Notes under the pieces: generated by a model | Told to the model about the DNA's origin: nothing | Database searches by the model: none | What the model saw: only the letters and a program-made list of their open reading frames with translations | In this document: positions 17,676 to 25,797 of the stretch, one piece after another | Numbering within the stretch: the first letter of the stretch is position 1 | Layout of the letters: every line of letters begins with the position of its first letter | Made by a program: the position numbers and the translations under genes | NCBI GenBank assembly: GCA_016793245.1 | Contig: JAEUHW010000280.1 | Span: 1-44,244, forward strand | DNA: 44,244 nt | Direction: 5' to 3' | Source of the DNA: Planctomycetota bacterium | Lineage (GTDB): Bacteria > Planctomycetota > UBA1135 > JADKAF01

Positions 17676-18641
17676 ATGAGCAAGATCCACCCGACCGCCA
17701 TCGTCCACCCCGACGCCGTGCTGGGGGAAGACGTCGAGATCGGCGCGTATGCGATCGTGGAGGCGAACACCCGCATCGGCGCGCGCTGCCGCATCCTCAC
17801 CCACGCGATCATCGCGGCGGGCACGACGATGGGCGAGGACAACGTGATCGGGCACCACGCCGTGATCGGCGGCGCGCCGCAGGTCCTCGCCTACGATGGC
17901 CAACCGTCCGAGCTGGTGATCGGGAACCGGAACGTGATCCGCGAGTTCTCGAACATCAATCGCTCGACCGAGAGCAAGGTGCCGACGCGCATCGGCAACG
18001 AGTGCTACCTGATGGCGCACGCGCACATCGGCCACCATTGCCAGCTCTCCGACCGCGTCGTCGTCTGCAACAACTCGCTGCTCGCGGGTCACGTCGAGGC
18101 CGGCCCCCGCGCATTCATCTCGGGGAACGTGGTCGTGCACCAGTTCTCGCGCATCGGACGCCTCGCGATGATCGGCGGGCTCAGCGCGATCAACCAGGAC
18201 GTCCCGCCCTTCTCCATGGCCGTCGGCTCGCGCCCCTGCCAGCTCTTCGGTCTGAATCTGGTCGGCCTGCGCCGCGCGGGCATCGAGCCGCTCGATCGCC
18301 GCGCCTTGCAGGACACGTTCCACCAGATCTTCCGTCACGAGGGCTCCTTCCAGGAGGCCCTGCTCGGCGACTTCCGCATGGATCACACGCTGGTTCGCGA
18401 GCTGGTGGAGTTCTGCCAGACCTCGAAGCGCGGCGTGCTGAAGGCCGCACGGCGGAGCCGCACCAGCGATGGCGAAGAAGGCGGCAACGGGGATGGCAGC
18501 GGCGGGGAAGCTCCAGGGCGCGAGGACGCGGAGATCGTCCCGCAGGCGCCGCAGGGCCTGAGCTCGGGTCGACATATCGCTGACCGCTACTTCACCGCCG
18601 AGGACATCCTGCACCTCGAAGGGCGCCGGCTGAAGTCCTGA
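17676..18641 (+). CDS. lpxA: Acyl-ACP--UDP-N-acetylglucosamine O-acyltransferase (LpxA)
   Basis: LpxA catalyses the first step of lipid A synthesis, transferring a 3-hydroxyacyl chain to UDP-GlcNAc in the cytoplasm. Residues about 1-185 are left-handed beta-helix hexapeptide repeats (IHPTAIVHPDAVLGEDVEIG and onward). AHIGHHC (116-122) aligns with E. coli AHIAHDC, making His120 the catalytic equivalent of His125. NLVGLRRAG (about 191-199) begins the C-terminal helical domain. The 321-aa length exceeds the usual about 260 because of a Gly/Ser/Glu-rich tail after about residue 255. ATG at 17676 matches the family start; the frame is open upstream but not family-like. No other lpx gene is adjacent. 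It implies a diderm envelope with lipid A. Confidence 0.92.
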   Translation: MSKIHPTAIVHPDAVLGEDVEIGAYAIVEANTRIGARCRILTHAIIAAGTTMGEDNVIGHHAVIGGAPQVLAYDGQPSELVIGNRNVIREFSNINRSTESKVPTRIGNECYLMAHAHIGHHCQLSDRVVVCNNSLLAGHVEAGPRAFISGNVVVHQFSRIGRLAMIGGLSAINQDVPPFSMAVGSRPCQLFGLNLVGLRRAGIEPLDRRALQDTFHQIFRHEGSFQEALLGDFRMDHTLVRELVEFCQTSKRGVLKAARRSRTSDGEEGGNGDGSGGEAPGREDAEIVPQAPQGLSSGRHIADRYFTAEDILHLEGRRLKS

Positions 18642-18734
18642 GCGTCTCGAGTCGGCGGCTGGATCGGCGCTGGAGGAAGGCCTGGCCGACTCCTGGGCAA
18701 GCGCCTGCGAGATCGCGGAGGCGGTAGGTGGCCA

Positions 18735-18767
18735 CGCGCCTCGCGGAATTCATCGGCGCGAGGCGCG
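18735..18767. terminator. Hairpin between convergent lpxA and recD2
   Basis: A perfect 11-bp G+C-rich stem CGCGCCTCGCG/CGCGAGGCGCG (18735-18745/18757-18767) with an 11-nt loop lies between two convergent genes. Neither side has a T tract, so it may be a transcript end stabiliser or a terminator that needs Rho. Confidence 0.4.
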
Positions 18768-18793
18768 AACGCGAGGGCTGGCTCGACGAAGCT

Positions 18794-21040
18794 TCAACCC
18801 CGACTGGGATCGTGGTCCTCGTCATCGGGGTCGCTGCTCGGCTCGACCGCGGAGGATGCGCTGCCCCCGAGCGCGTGGCGCAAACGCCCCTCGAGCCCGG
18901 TGAAGCGCTGCGCTCCGTCGATGCTGGCGATCGCGCGGCGCAGCGTCTCGCGCTGCCCGACGAGCACGACCAGCTTCCGCCCGCGCGTGAGCGCCGTGTA
19001 GACGAGGTTTCGCTTCAGCATCACGGTGTGATCGGGAGCGAGGGGGAAGATCACGACGGGGTATTCCGAGCCCTGGGCGCGATGCACGGTGATCGCGTAG
19101 GCCGGCGCGAGATCGTCGAGATCACCTGCGCGATACTCGAGCCCCTTCTCGTGTTCGTCGAAGGCGACCGTGACCGTGCCGCTCTCGGGCGAGACGTCCG
19201 CGATGCGACCGACATCGCCGTTGAAGACCTCGCGGTCGTAGTCGTTGCGGAGCTGGATCACCTTGTCCGCGGCGCGGAAGAGCTTCCCGCCGCGCTCGAG
19301 CGTAGGTCCGACGGGATTCAGGAGCTCGCGCAAGCGCCGGTTCAGCTCATCGACGCCACACGCGCCGCGGTACATCGGCGAGAGCACCTGCACGTCCTTC
19401 GCCCGATCGAATCCGAAGCGCTCCGGGATGCGCTTGCTCGCGAGCTCGCACACCGCGTCGGCGATCGCCTGCGCGCCCTCGGCGGGCCAGAGGAAGAGAT
19501 CGCTCGGCACGCCCTTCGGCGGGAACTCCGGCATCTCGCCGTTCAGCACCGCGTGCGCGCCGGAGACGATGCGCGAGCCCGCGCCCTGCCGGAAGATGCG
19601 CTGGAGCCGGGCCGTGGGGATGCACGCGGAGCGCACCAGATCGCGGAGCACGGCGCCGGGGCCGACGGAAGGGAGCTGATCCGCGTCGCCGACGAGGACG
19701 AGGCGCGTCGGGGGCCGCAGCGCGCGGAGGAGGTTGTAGAACAGCTGGAGATCCGTCATCGAAACTTCGTCGACGACGACGAGCTGCTGCTCCAACGGCT
19801 CCTTCGGACCGGCGAGAAAGCGACCGCGGACGGGCTCGAAGCGGAGCAGCCGATGCAGCGTGCTCGCTTCGCGGCCCGTCGACTCCGCGAGACGCCGCGC
19901 GGCGCGGCCCGTCGGTGCGGCGAGCGCGTAGCTCAGCTGCGCTTCCTCGGCAGCCAGGATCAGCAGGCGCAGGATCGTCGTCTTCCCGACGCCGGGACCG
20001 CCGGTCAAGACCGCGATCGGCTCGCGCGAGAGGAGCTCGAGCGCATCGCTCTGCCGCGGATCGAGCTCGATCGAGAGCCCGCCGGCGAGCTGGCGCAGGC
20101 GCTCGGCGGCGAGGAGCGGAGCCACCTTGCGGCGTGCGAAGTCGCGGAGCTGGCGCGCGACCGCGCGCTCGCAGCGATGCAGCGTTTCGAGATACGCGAC
20201 GTCCACGAGCTCGCTCGAGGAAGCGTCGAGGGAGAGACGATCCAACGCGATCGCGCCGCTCTCCGCGCTGGTTTCGAACGCCGCCTCGAGCTCGGCGGCG
20301 GTGCGCTCGCCGAGGAGCGCGATCGCGCGTCGCGAGAGCTCGGCGGTAGGCAAGAAGCAATGCCCTTGCGCGGAGGCCTCCTGCAGCACGAACACGATCG
20401 CCGCGCGGGTGCGCCGCGCGTCCTCGGGCTTGATGCCCAGCTCGGACGCGACGCGATCGGCGATGCGGAAGCCGATCCCCTCGACTTCGGCGGCGAGGCG
20501 ATACGGATCCTCCTTCACCTTGCGGATCGCATCGGCGCCGTAGCGGCGGAGGATGCGGCCCACGAGACCCGCCCCGAGGTTCAAGCCCTGGAGGAAGATC
20601 TGCACCTCCTCGAGATCGGCGACCTCGCGGAGCTTGGCCTGGATCTCCCGCGCCTTCTTCTCGCCGACGCCCTCGACGCGCAGCGCCTCGCTCGGGTCGT
20701 CGCGCAGGCGCTGGAGCGCGTTCTCCCCCAGCGTTTCCACGATGCGCTCGGCCAAGGTGGGACCGATGCCCGGGATCATCCCCGAGGCGAGGTAGCGGCG
20801 AACGCCGCGCAGCGTGCGCGGGACGGTCGGCACGACGGAATCGGCTCGGAACTGGCGGCCGAACTTCGCGTGCTCCTGGAACTGGCCCTTCGCGCGGATC
20901 TCCTCGCCCTCCTGCACCCCCGAGAGGTCGCCGACGACGGTCGCGCTGCCCCCCGACTCGAGATCCACGCGCGCGATCGCGTAGCTCCGATCGGGAGCCT
21001 GCCAGACGAACCTGGCGATGCTGCCCCTCAGCTCCTCCAA
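18794..21040 (-). CDS. recD2: RecD2-type SF1 DNA helicase
   Basis: The 748-aa protein has the RecD2 layout: an N-terminal OB-like domain (about 1-75), helix-hairpin-helix repeats (about 85-205, with GIGPTLAERIVE and VEGVGEKKAREI), then a superfamily 1B helicase core. Visible motifs are Walker A GGPGVGKTT, motif II VVVDEVSM, motif III VLVGDADQLPSVGPG, the UvrD-like C-terminal segment YAITVHRAQGSEYPVVIFP and motif VI VYTALTRGRKLVVLVG. RecD2 is a 5'-3' helicase acting in DNA repair outside the RecBCD complex, and no recB or recC is nearby. The start at 21040 is TTG with GAGG 7 nt upstream; there is no earlier ATG in a family-like frame. It converges with lpxA. Confidence 0.93.
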   Translation of the reverse strand: MEELRGSIARFVWQAPDRSYAIARVDLESGGSATVVGDLSGVQEGEEIRAKGQFQEHAKFGRQFRADSVVPTVPRTLRGVRRYLASGMIPGIGPTLAERIVETLGENALQRLRDDPSEALRVEGVGEKKAREIQAKLREVADLEEVQIFLQGLNLGAGLVGRILRRYGADAIRKVKEDPYRLAAEVEGIGFRIADRVASELGIKPEDARRTRAAIVFVLQEASAQGHCFLPTAELSRRAIALLGERTAAELEAAFETSAESGAIALDRLSLDASSSELVDVAYLETLHRCERAVARQLRDFARRKVAPLLAAERLRQLAGGLSIELDPRQSDALELLSREPIAVLTGGPGVGKTTILRLLILAAEEAQLSYALAAPTGRAARRLAESTGREASTLHRLLRFEPVRGRFLAGPKEPLEQQLVVVDEVSMTDLQLFYNLLRALRPPTRLVLVGDADQLPSVGPGAVLRDLVRSACIPTARLQRIFRQGAGSRIVSGAHAVLNGEMPEFPPKGVPSDLFLWPAEGAQAIADAVCELASKRIPERFGFDRAKDVQVLSPMYRGACGVDELNRRLRELLNPVGPTLERGGKLFRAADKVIQLRNDYDREVFNGDVGRIADVSPESGTVTVAFDEHEKGLEYRAGDLDDLAPAYAITVHRAQGSEYPVVIFPLAPDHTVMLKRNLVYTALTRGRKLVVLVGQRETLRRAIASIDGAQRFTGLEGRLRHALGGSASSAVEPSSDPDDEDHDPSRG

Positions 21041-21458
21041 GCGCGGACCTCGACCAAGGTTCCTCGGGATGCGCGGCGGCCGCCGCGGCGATTGACACTG
21101 CCGCAGAGGATACCCATACTCTCCGCCCCGTTTTGCCCCTGTCCCTCGGATCCTCTTCGGAGACCGTCGGCGGGTCGCATGCGGCCGGTGTTCCGCCCTC
21201 CGCTCAGAGCCTTTCGGAGAATGACTCCGACAGGCTCTTCGGTGCCTGCTGGCCCAACACCTGACGGTGTTGGAGCTGGAGCTTGTCGAGGGATCGACAA
21301 GCTCTCAGCGCGCACTCGCGGCGGTTCGGGCGGGGGCCGCGCACTCATGGCGCGAGGGGGTTCGCACGCTCGGAGAGCTTTCCACTCCGGCGCTGAGCGA
21401 CCCCTTCGGCGCGCCTCTCGAACCACTTTCAGCCCACCAAGAGATCCAAGGACTCCGC
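21041..21458 (+). other. 418-bp leader region upstream of rpsU with three hairpins
   Basis: Three hairpins stand in tandem: 13 bp with one mismatch and loop AATGA (21207-21219/21225-21237); 8 bp CCAACACC/GGTGTTGG with loop TGAC (21254-21273); and a perfect 11-bp stem with GGGA tetraloop (21279-21289/21294-21304). CAGGC in the right arm of the first (21231-21235) can instead pair with GCCTG (21244-21248), so two folds compete. About 150 nt of unremarkable sequence then leads to the rpsU start. It may be a regulated leader or a cluster of dispersed palindromic repeats. Confidence 0.55.
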
Positions 21459-21659
21459 GTGATCCGTATCCAGCTCCGGCCCAACGAGTCGCTCGAAGCC
21501 GCTCTGAAGCGCTTCAAGCGCCAGTGCAACCTCTCCGGCGTGTTCCGCCTGGCGAAGAAGTCCTCCTTCTTCGAGAAGCCGAGCGACAAGCGCCGCCGCG
21601 AGAAGCGCGAGCGCCTGCGCACCATCCAGAAGGCGCAGCGCCGTCGCCGCCGCAACTGA
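21459..21659 (+). CDS. rpsU: 30S ribosomal protein bS21
   Basis: The 66-aa basic protein begins VIRIQLRPNESLEAALKRFK and ends in an Arg/Lys-rich helix (RRREKRERLRTIQKAQRRRRRN), the complete bS21 pattern. bS21 binds the 30S platform near the anti-Shine-Dalgarno end of 16S rRNA and helps initiation. GTG at 21459 has AAGGA 6 nt upstream; the frame is open to 21267 but the upstream residues are not family-like. The pseudouridine synthase gene begins 2 nt after the stop, so they are likely co-transcribed. Confidence 0.95.
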   Translation: MIRIQLRPNESLEAALKRFKRQCNLSGVFRLAKKSSFFEKPSDKRRREKRERLRTIQKAQRRRRRN

Positions 21660-21661
21660 TC

Positions 21662-22732
21662 GTGTCGCCTGCCTCCGGTCCCAGCGCCTCCTCGGGGAGC
21701 GCCGGCGATCGAGGCCGATCCGAACGGGATCACTCCCGCCCGCTCACCGAGCTGCACTTCGAGGTGCCCGACGCCTCGCGCGGTGAGCGCCTCGATCGCT
21801 TCCTATCCGAGCGCCTGCCCTGGCGTTCCCGCACCGGCGTGCAGAAGCTGATCCGCGAAGGCGCGGTGTTCCTGCTCGCCCCTGGAGCGCGCGCTGCGGA
21901 TCTCCCCCCGTGCACCCGCGCGGCGACGCGGCTCTTCCCGCCCCTCTTCGTCGAGGTGCGCATCGAGCCGAAGGTCCACGCAGCGCCGGCCGACGAGACG
22001 CCGATCCGCGAGCTGCGCGTCCTCTACGAGGACGAGTGGATCGTGGCGCTCGACAAGCCCGCCCCGCTGACGGTCCATCCCGCGGGGCGGCATCAGGGCC
22101 ACACCCTGATCAACCTCCTGCATCAGCGCTATCGCCGCCCCGAGGATCCCGCGCGCGACGTCGTTCCGAAGCTGGCGCACCGACTCGACCGGGAGACCTC
22201 CGGCCTGCTCCTCGTGAGCAAGGACGACGACGTTCGCCACCTGCTCGGAGAGCAGTTCGAGCAACGCCGCGTCGCCAAGGCGTATCTGGCGATCGTCGAA
22301 GGCAGCCCCGCCGCGGATCGCGGCGAGATCGACCTGCCTCTCGCTCCCGCGCAGAACTCCGCCGTGCGCCTGAAGATCGCGATCTGCGCTCGCGGCGAAG
22401 GCCAGAGCGCGCTCACGCACTACGAAGTGCTCGAGCGGGGACGAACCCGCAGCTTGATCGCCGCGTACCCGCGCACGGGGCGACAGCATCAGATCCGCGT
22501 CCACCTCGCCGCGATCGGACACCCGATCGTCGGAGACAAGATCTACGGGGCGGACGAACAGCTCTTCTTGCGGCACCTGGCCGGCGACCTGAAGGACGAG
22601 GAGCGCGAGCGCCTCGGTTGCTCGCGCCACGCCTTGCACTCGTGGAAGCTCCGCTTCCATCATCCGAAGCTCGATCGAGAGATGGAGCTCGAGTGCCCGC
22701 TGGCGGAAGAGCTGCGCGACCTCCTGCGCTGA
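21662..22732 (+). CDS. RluA/RluD-family 23S rRNA pseudouridine synthase
   Basis: The 356-aa protein converts uridine to pseudouridine in RNA. An S4-like RNA-binding segment (RGERLDRFLSERLPWRSRTGVQKLIREG, about residues 40-67) is followed by the catalytic domain with HRLDRETSGLLLV, whose Asp is the nucleophile, and by RTGRQHQIRVHLAAIGHPIVGDKIYG near the C-terminal third, which is diagnostic for RluA-type enzymes. GTG at 21662, 2 nt after the rpsU stop, is the likely coupled start; no ATG is available and the much longer open frame upstream is antisense to recD2. The exact target uridine (RluA, RluC or RluD type) cannot be told from sequence alone. Confidence 0.9.
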   Translation: MSPASGPSASSGSAGDRGRSERDHSRPLTELHFEVPDASRGERLDRFLSERLPWRSRTGVQKLIREGAVFLLAPGARAADLPPCTRAATRLFPPLFVEVRIEPKVHAAPADETPIRELRVLYEDEWIVALDKPAPLTVHPAGRHQGHTLINLLHQRYRRPEDPARDVVPKLAHRLDRETSGLLLVSKDDDVRHLLGEQFEQRRVAKAYLAIVEGSPAADRGEIDLPLAPAQNSAVRLKIAICARGEGQSALTHYEVLERGRTRSLIAAYPRTGRQHQIRVHLAAIGHPIVGDKIYGADEQLFLRHLAGDLKDEERERLGCSRHALHSWKLRFHHPKLDREMELECPLAEELRDLLR

Positions 22733-22801
22733 TGGGCGCACAGCCTAGGGGGCGAGACCGAGTTCCTCGTCGCGATCAACGGCCGGAGCGCCCGGTCGGG
22801 C

Positions 22802-22996
22802 TCACTCTGCCGGCGGCGGGAGCGCAGGTACGAACGAACGCGAGCGTTCGTCGTAGACCAGCGCGTAGCGATAGCGATCCGTGGAGCGCAGCGGATCCCA
22901 GCTCACGGCGGAGTCGCGAGCAGCGGCGTTCCCGATCTGGTTCTCGCGCGGACGGGGCTCCACGCGGGCCGGCGAAGGCGGAAGTGCGCGACTCAT
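22802..22996 (-). CDS. Small hypothetical protein, 64 aa
   Basis: The frame begins at ATG 22996 with a strong GGGAGG 5 nt upstream, good support for a real gene despite its size. The product is proline- and arginine-rich in its first half, then has DSAVSWDPLRSTDRYRYALVYDERSRSFVPALPPPAE, a short segment that could form a small beta unit. No signal peptide or membrane segment. An in-frame ATG at 23056 is less likely. Family not recognised. Confidence 0.6.
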   Translation of the reverse strand: MSRALPPSPARVEPRPRENQIGNAAARDSAVSWDPLRSTDRYRYALVYDERSRSFVPALPPPAE

Positions 22997-23060
22997 GGTC
23001 GCCTCCCGTTTCCTAGGAAGGGCGCTCACGCTAGGCGCAGCCTCCGCGGAAGGCAAGCGC

Positions 23061-23092
23061 GCGGCCGGAGCGAGGCCCCTCGCCCCGGCCGC
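23061..23092 (-). terminator. Hairpin directly after the 97-aa gene
   Basis: An 8-bp outer stem GCGGCCGG/CCGGCCGC (23061-23068/23085-23092) encloses a CGAG/CTCG inner stem (23071-23074/23079-23082). It begins on the nucleotide after the stop codon of the minus-strand gene at 23093. The T content beyond it is weak, so efficiency is uncertain. Confidence 0.4.
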
Positions 23093-23386
23093 TCAGCCCT
23101 GCTTCTCGCCGATGGCCGGAGTCGTCGTCGGCGGGGCTTCGGGAGCCCCGCTCGCGGGCGCTTGCTCGCGCCGTCGCAAGCGGTGCTCCCTCTCGCTGCT
23201 GCAGGAGAATCCTGCGATCAACGGCAGCAGCGCCGAGAACACGTAGACCGCGAGGATGGCGCGGAGCTCGGACCGCAGACTGGCTCGAGATCGATCGGGA
23301 GCCGCGCGCCCCGCGGGTCGCCCTGGCCGGCCCTCCGGCCGAGCTGGTTCCCCATCCGGTCGGCCTGGCTGCTCCACCTGGCTCAT
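23093..23386 (-). CDS. Small single-span membrane protein, 97 aa
   Basis: ATG at 23386 overlaps the stop of the preceding gene as ATGA and has a strong GGAGGA site upstream, so this start is preferred over one at 23440. The protein has a Pro/Arg/Gly-rich N-terminus (about 1-40), one transmembrane segment (ILAVYVFSALLPLIAGFSC, about 46-64) and a short polar tail with RRREQAP. Likely co-translated with the polytopic membrane protein and perhaps its partner. Family not recognised. Confidence 0.65.
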   Translation of the reverse strand: MSQVEQPGRPDGEPARPEGRPGRPAGRAAPDRSRASLRSELRAILAVYVFSALLPLIAGFSCSSEREHRLRRREQAPASGAPEAPPTTTPAIGEKQG

Positions 23387-24954
23387 TCGCTCTCCTCCTC
23401 CGAAGGCACGGTGAAGGGCGAGTGCTCGCGCACGCGCCAAGCCAATCCCACCGCGAGCGCGAGGACGGCGAACGCGCTCAGCGCGGCGAGAGGTGCGTTC
23501 AGGAACTCGTAGGCGGGCAGGCTCGCGATCGCGAGGGCGATGCCCAACCCGAAGACGTTCACCCCGGCGCGATCACCTTCGCCGCCAACGGCGTGCATGC
23601 GATCGGGAGGATGCGTGAACGGCGCCGCACCGACGGCCCCGCGATAGGAGCGCGGCAGCAGCAGCAGAGCGACGAGGAACGCCACGGGAACTTGGCAGAG
23701 CGCTTCCGCCGGCGAACGGAGGAAGGCGTAGGCGAGCGCGAGTCCGAGGTAGACCGGCACCAGCAAGTGCGCCACGAGAGCGCGCATCACGCCGCGCTCG
23801 AACGCCTGCCGCGAGTCGAGCGGCGTGACGTGGAAGATCCAGCGCGCACGCCAGTGGGGACTTACCGCCAAGAAGCTGAGCACGATGGGCAGATAGGCGT
23901 TCAGCGTGTAGAGGACGAGGTTCAAGTAGAGCCCTTGGTCCTCGCGCGCATCGGTGAGGAAACCCGCCCCGAGCATCGCGAAAGGGAACCCGAAGAGCGG
24001 GTAGGCGCGCAGGCGAAACTCGCGATCGCGGGAGAGCAGCTCGAGAGCGAAGTCGTAAGCGGCGAGCTCGGTGCGCGAGGCGCGCGGCGCGCAGAGCGCA
24101 CGCCACGGAAGGAAGGCGCGGGTGGCGCGCTGCACGACGGCGGCCTCATCGGAGCTCGCCAGCCCGCGCGCGCCGCGCAGCGCCACCCACGCGACGAGCC
24201 CCGCGGTGATCCCCAACCCGGGGAGCATCCAGGCGACGGCGTGCGCGAAGGCCTCGCGCGGCGGCGCGACGAGCAGGATCTCTCCCGCGAACCAAGCGGG
24301 CGGGAGCCACGCGAACCAGCCTTCGTGCTGCGCGCGCAGCGCAGGCAGATCGGGCAGGTAGCGCAGCCCGAGGAAGAAGAGCAGGAGCGAGGCGAGGACG
24401 AGCAGCGTCTGGATCCAGCCCGTCCAGCGCCCGCTCCCGAGGCGCAGCGTCTGGAGAGCGACCATCGCGAGCCCCAGCACGACCGCTTGGTGGAGCGCCG
24501 CGAGGAGATACGCGAGCGCCGCGTGAGGACCGCCCCCCACCCACAGCGACAGGATCGCGGGCGGGAGCGCGGTCGCCGTCGCGACGAGACCGAGATAGAT
24601 CCCCGCGTGCACGAGGCGCGCGCGCAGGAAGACGCTCGGTGGGATCGGAGCCGCGGCGACGACGCGCGCGAGGCGCGCATCGCGCAGCACGGCCCCGAGA
24701 TCGCCCATCACCGTGAGGGCGACTAGCAGCCCCGCGAAGGCGAGCGTCGCCAGATAGAAGTCGATCGCCGGCATCTCGCCGAAGAGCAGGATCGCGAAGA
24801 TCGACGAGCAGAACGACTGGAACGCAAGCGCCGTGACGAGCGGCGCGCCCGAGCCGCGCTGCCCCGCGCCGCCGAAGAAGTCGGCGCGGAGCCAGGCTTC
24901 GACGAGCGCGCGCAGAGGCCCGACGGGTGTTGCAGGAGGTGCGGTGGAGGTCAT
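23383..24954 (-). CDS. Polytopic membrane protein, ABC-2-transporter-like, function unknown
   Basis: The 523-aa protein has at least ten hydrophobic segments, such as LVTALAFQSFCSSIFAILLFG, AFAGLLVALTVMG, TLLVLASLLLFFLGL and LVAHLLVPVYLGLALAYAFL. The arrangement, with cytoplasmic loops rich in Arg (RDREFRLRAYPLFG), recalls large ABC-2 type permease subunits, but no ATPase gene is adjacent and the match is only by general appearance. ATG at 24954 (MTSTAPPATPVGPLRALV) is chosen; the frame is open to 25065 but would overlap the divergent hydrolase gene. No clear Shine-Dalgarno sequence. Confidence 0.6.
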   Translation of the reverse strand: MTSTAPPATPVGPLRALVEAWLRADFFGGAGQRGSGAPLVTALAFQSFCSSIFAILLFGEMPAIDFYLATLAFAGLLVALTVMGDLGAVLRDARLARVVAAAPIPPSVFLRARLVHAGIYLGLVATATALPPAILSLWVGGGPHAALAYLLAALHQAVVLGLAMVALQTLRLGSGRWTGWIQTLLVLASLLLFFLGLRYLPDLPALRAQHEGWFAWLPPAWFAGEILLVAPPREAFAHAVAWMLPGLGITAGLVAWVALRGARGLASSDEAAVVQRATRAFLPWRALCAPRASRTELAAYDFALELLSRDREFRLRAYPLFGFPFAMLGAGFLTDAREDQGLYLNLVLYTLNAYLPIVLSFLAVSPHWRARWIFHVTPLDSRQAFERGVMRALVAHLLVPVYLGLALAYAFLRSPAEALCQVPVAFLVALLLLPRSYRGAVGAAPFTHPPDRMHAVGGEGDRAGVNVFGLGIALAIASLPAYEFLNAPLAALSAFAVLALAVGLAWRVREHSPFTVPSEEESE

Positions 24955-25010
24955 CGCCAGAACTACGGCATTCCGGGTCGCGCCCTCGCGGCGAAGGAAC
25001 GCTCCCCGGC

Positions 25011-25709
25011 ATGATGGCACGCCGCGCGGCCCCTCGCGACGCCGCGACTCCCGCGTTCGACCCACTCATGCGCCAAGAGCTCTTCCTCGCCGGGGACGCC
25101 GGCCCTCTCGAAGCCCTGCTCGAGTGCGAGCACGAGCCGCCGTTCCGCCGCGTGGCCGTGGTTTGCCACCCGCACCCGCTGCACGGCGGGACCATGAACA
25201 CCACGGTGGTTCATCGCATGGCCAAGGGGCTGCGCCGCGAGGGTTACGCGACGCTGCGCTTCAACTTCCGCGGGGTCGGGCAGAGCGCCGGAGTTCACGA
25301 CGAAGGGCGCGGCGAACGCGCGGATGCCGCGACCGCGCTGGAGCATCTCCTGCGCGCCGAGCACACCGGAGGAGCGCCGAAGAGCGTCGTCATGGCGGGC
25401 TTCTCCTTCGGCTCGCGCTTCGGACTCGAGGCCGGGGTCGCAGATCCGCGCGTCGATCTCCTGATCGGCGTCGGCATGCCGCTCCGCAAATACGACTTCG
25501 GCTTCCTCGAGAGATCGAGGAAGCCGAAGCTGCTGCTCCTGGGCGATCGCGACGAGTTCGTTCCCGCCCCCGAGTTCGAGAGCTTTGCGCGGCGCTGCGC
25601 GCAGCCGGTGGATTGGGAGGTCCTCGCCGACAGCGATCACCTCTTCACGCGGCGCGCCCATCTCGTCGAAGACGCGATCGCGAGCTGGCTTCGGCGCAGA
25701 GAGCTCTAG
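25011..25709 (+). CDS. Alpha/beta hydrolase (COG2945-like)
   Basis: The 232-aa cytoplasmic protein has the hallmarks of a small serine alpha/beta hydrolase: an early HPHPLHGGTM segment (53-62, typical of this subgroup), the nucleophile elbow GFSFG with Ser132, the acid Asp181 in GDRDEF and the base His210 in DSDHLF. These agree with a complete Ser-Asp-His triad. Members of this group are predicted esterases or dienelactone-hydrolase relatives; the substrate is unknown. Two ATGs stand in tandem at 25011 and 25014, and a third in-frame ATG lies about 20 codons on, so the start is not certain. The TAG stop falls inside the left arm of the inverted-repeat element at 25706. Confidence 0.82.
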   Translation: MMARRAAPRDAATPAFDPLMRQELFLAGDAGPLEALLECEHEPPFRRVAVVCHPHPLHGGTMNTTVVHRMAKGLRREGYATLRFNFRGVGQSAGVHDEGRGERADAATALEHLLRAEHTGGAPKSVVMAGFSFGSRFGLEAGVADPRVDLLIGVGMPLRKYDFGFLERSRKPKLLLLGDRDEFVPAPEFESFARRCAQPVDWEVLADSDHLFTRRAHLVEDAIASWLRRREL

Positions 25710-25797
25710 CAGCCTGTTGAAGAGGCGCTTCGAGGCTGGGAACGATGCATCGGGCGTCTCGCCGAGGCGCAGGAACCGGCGCTGAACTGGCTGCTAG
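25706..25797. repeat. 92-bp MITE-like inverted-repeat element between convergent genes
   Basis: Perfect 9-bp ends CTAGCAGCC/GGCTGCTAG (25706-25714/25789-25797) continue imperfectly inward (xGTTxA). The left end continues TGTTGAAGA, like short palindromic elements I recall from other genomes. Both neighbouring genes end with TAG codons supplied by the arms. Mobility is inferred, as only one copy is in the window. Confidence 0.45.

Noticed and set aside
18728..22732. Single 1334-aa plus-strand open frame
   Set aside because: The first three quarters are antisense to recD2; only the 3' end encodes a real protein, the pseudouridine synthase starting at 21662.
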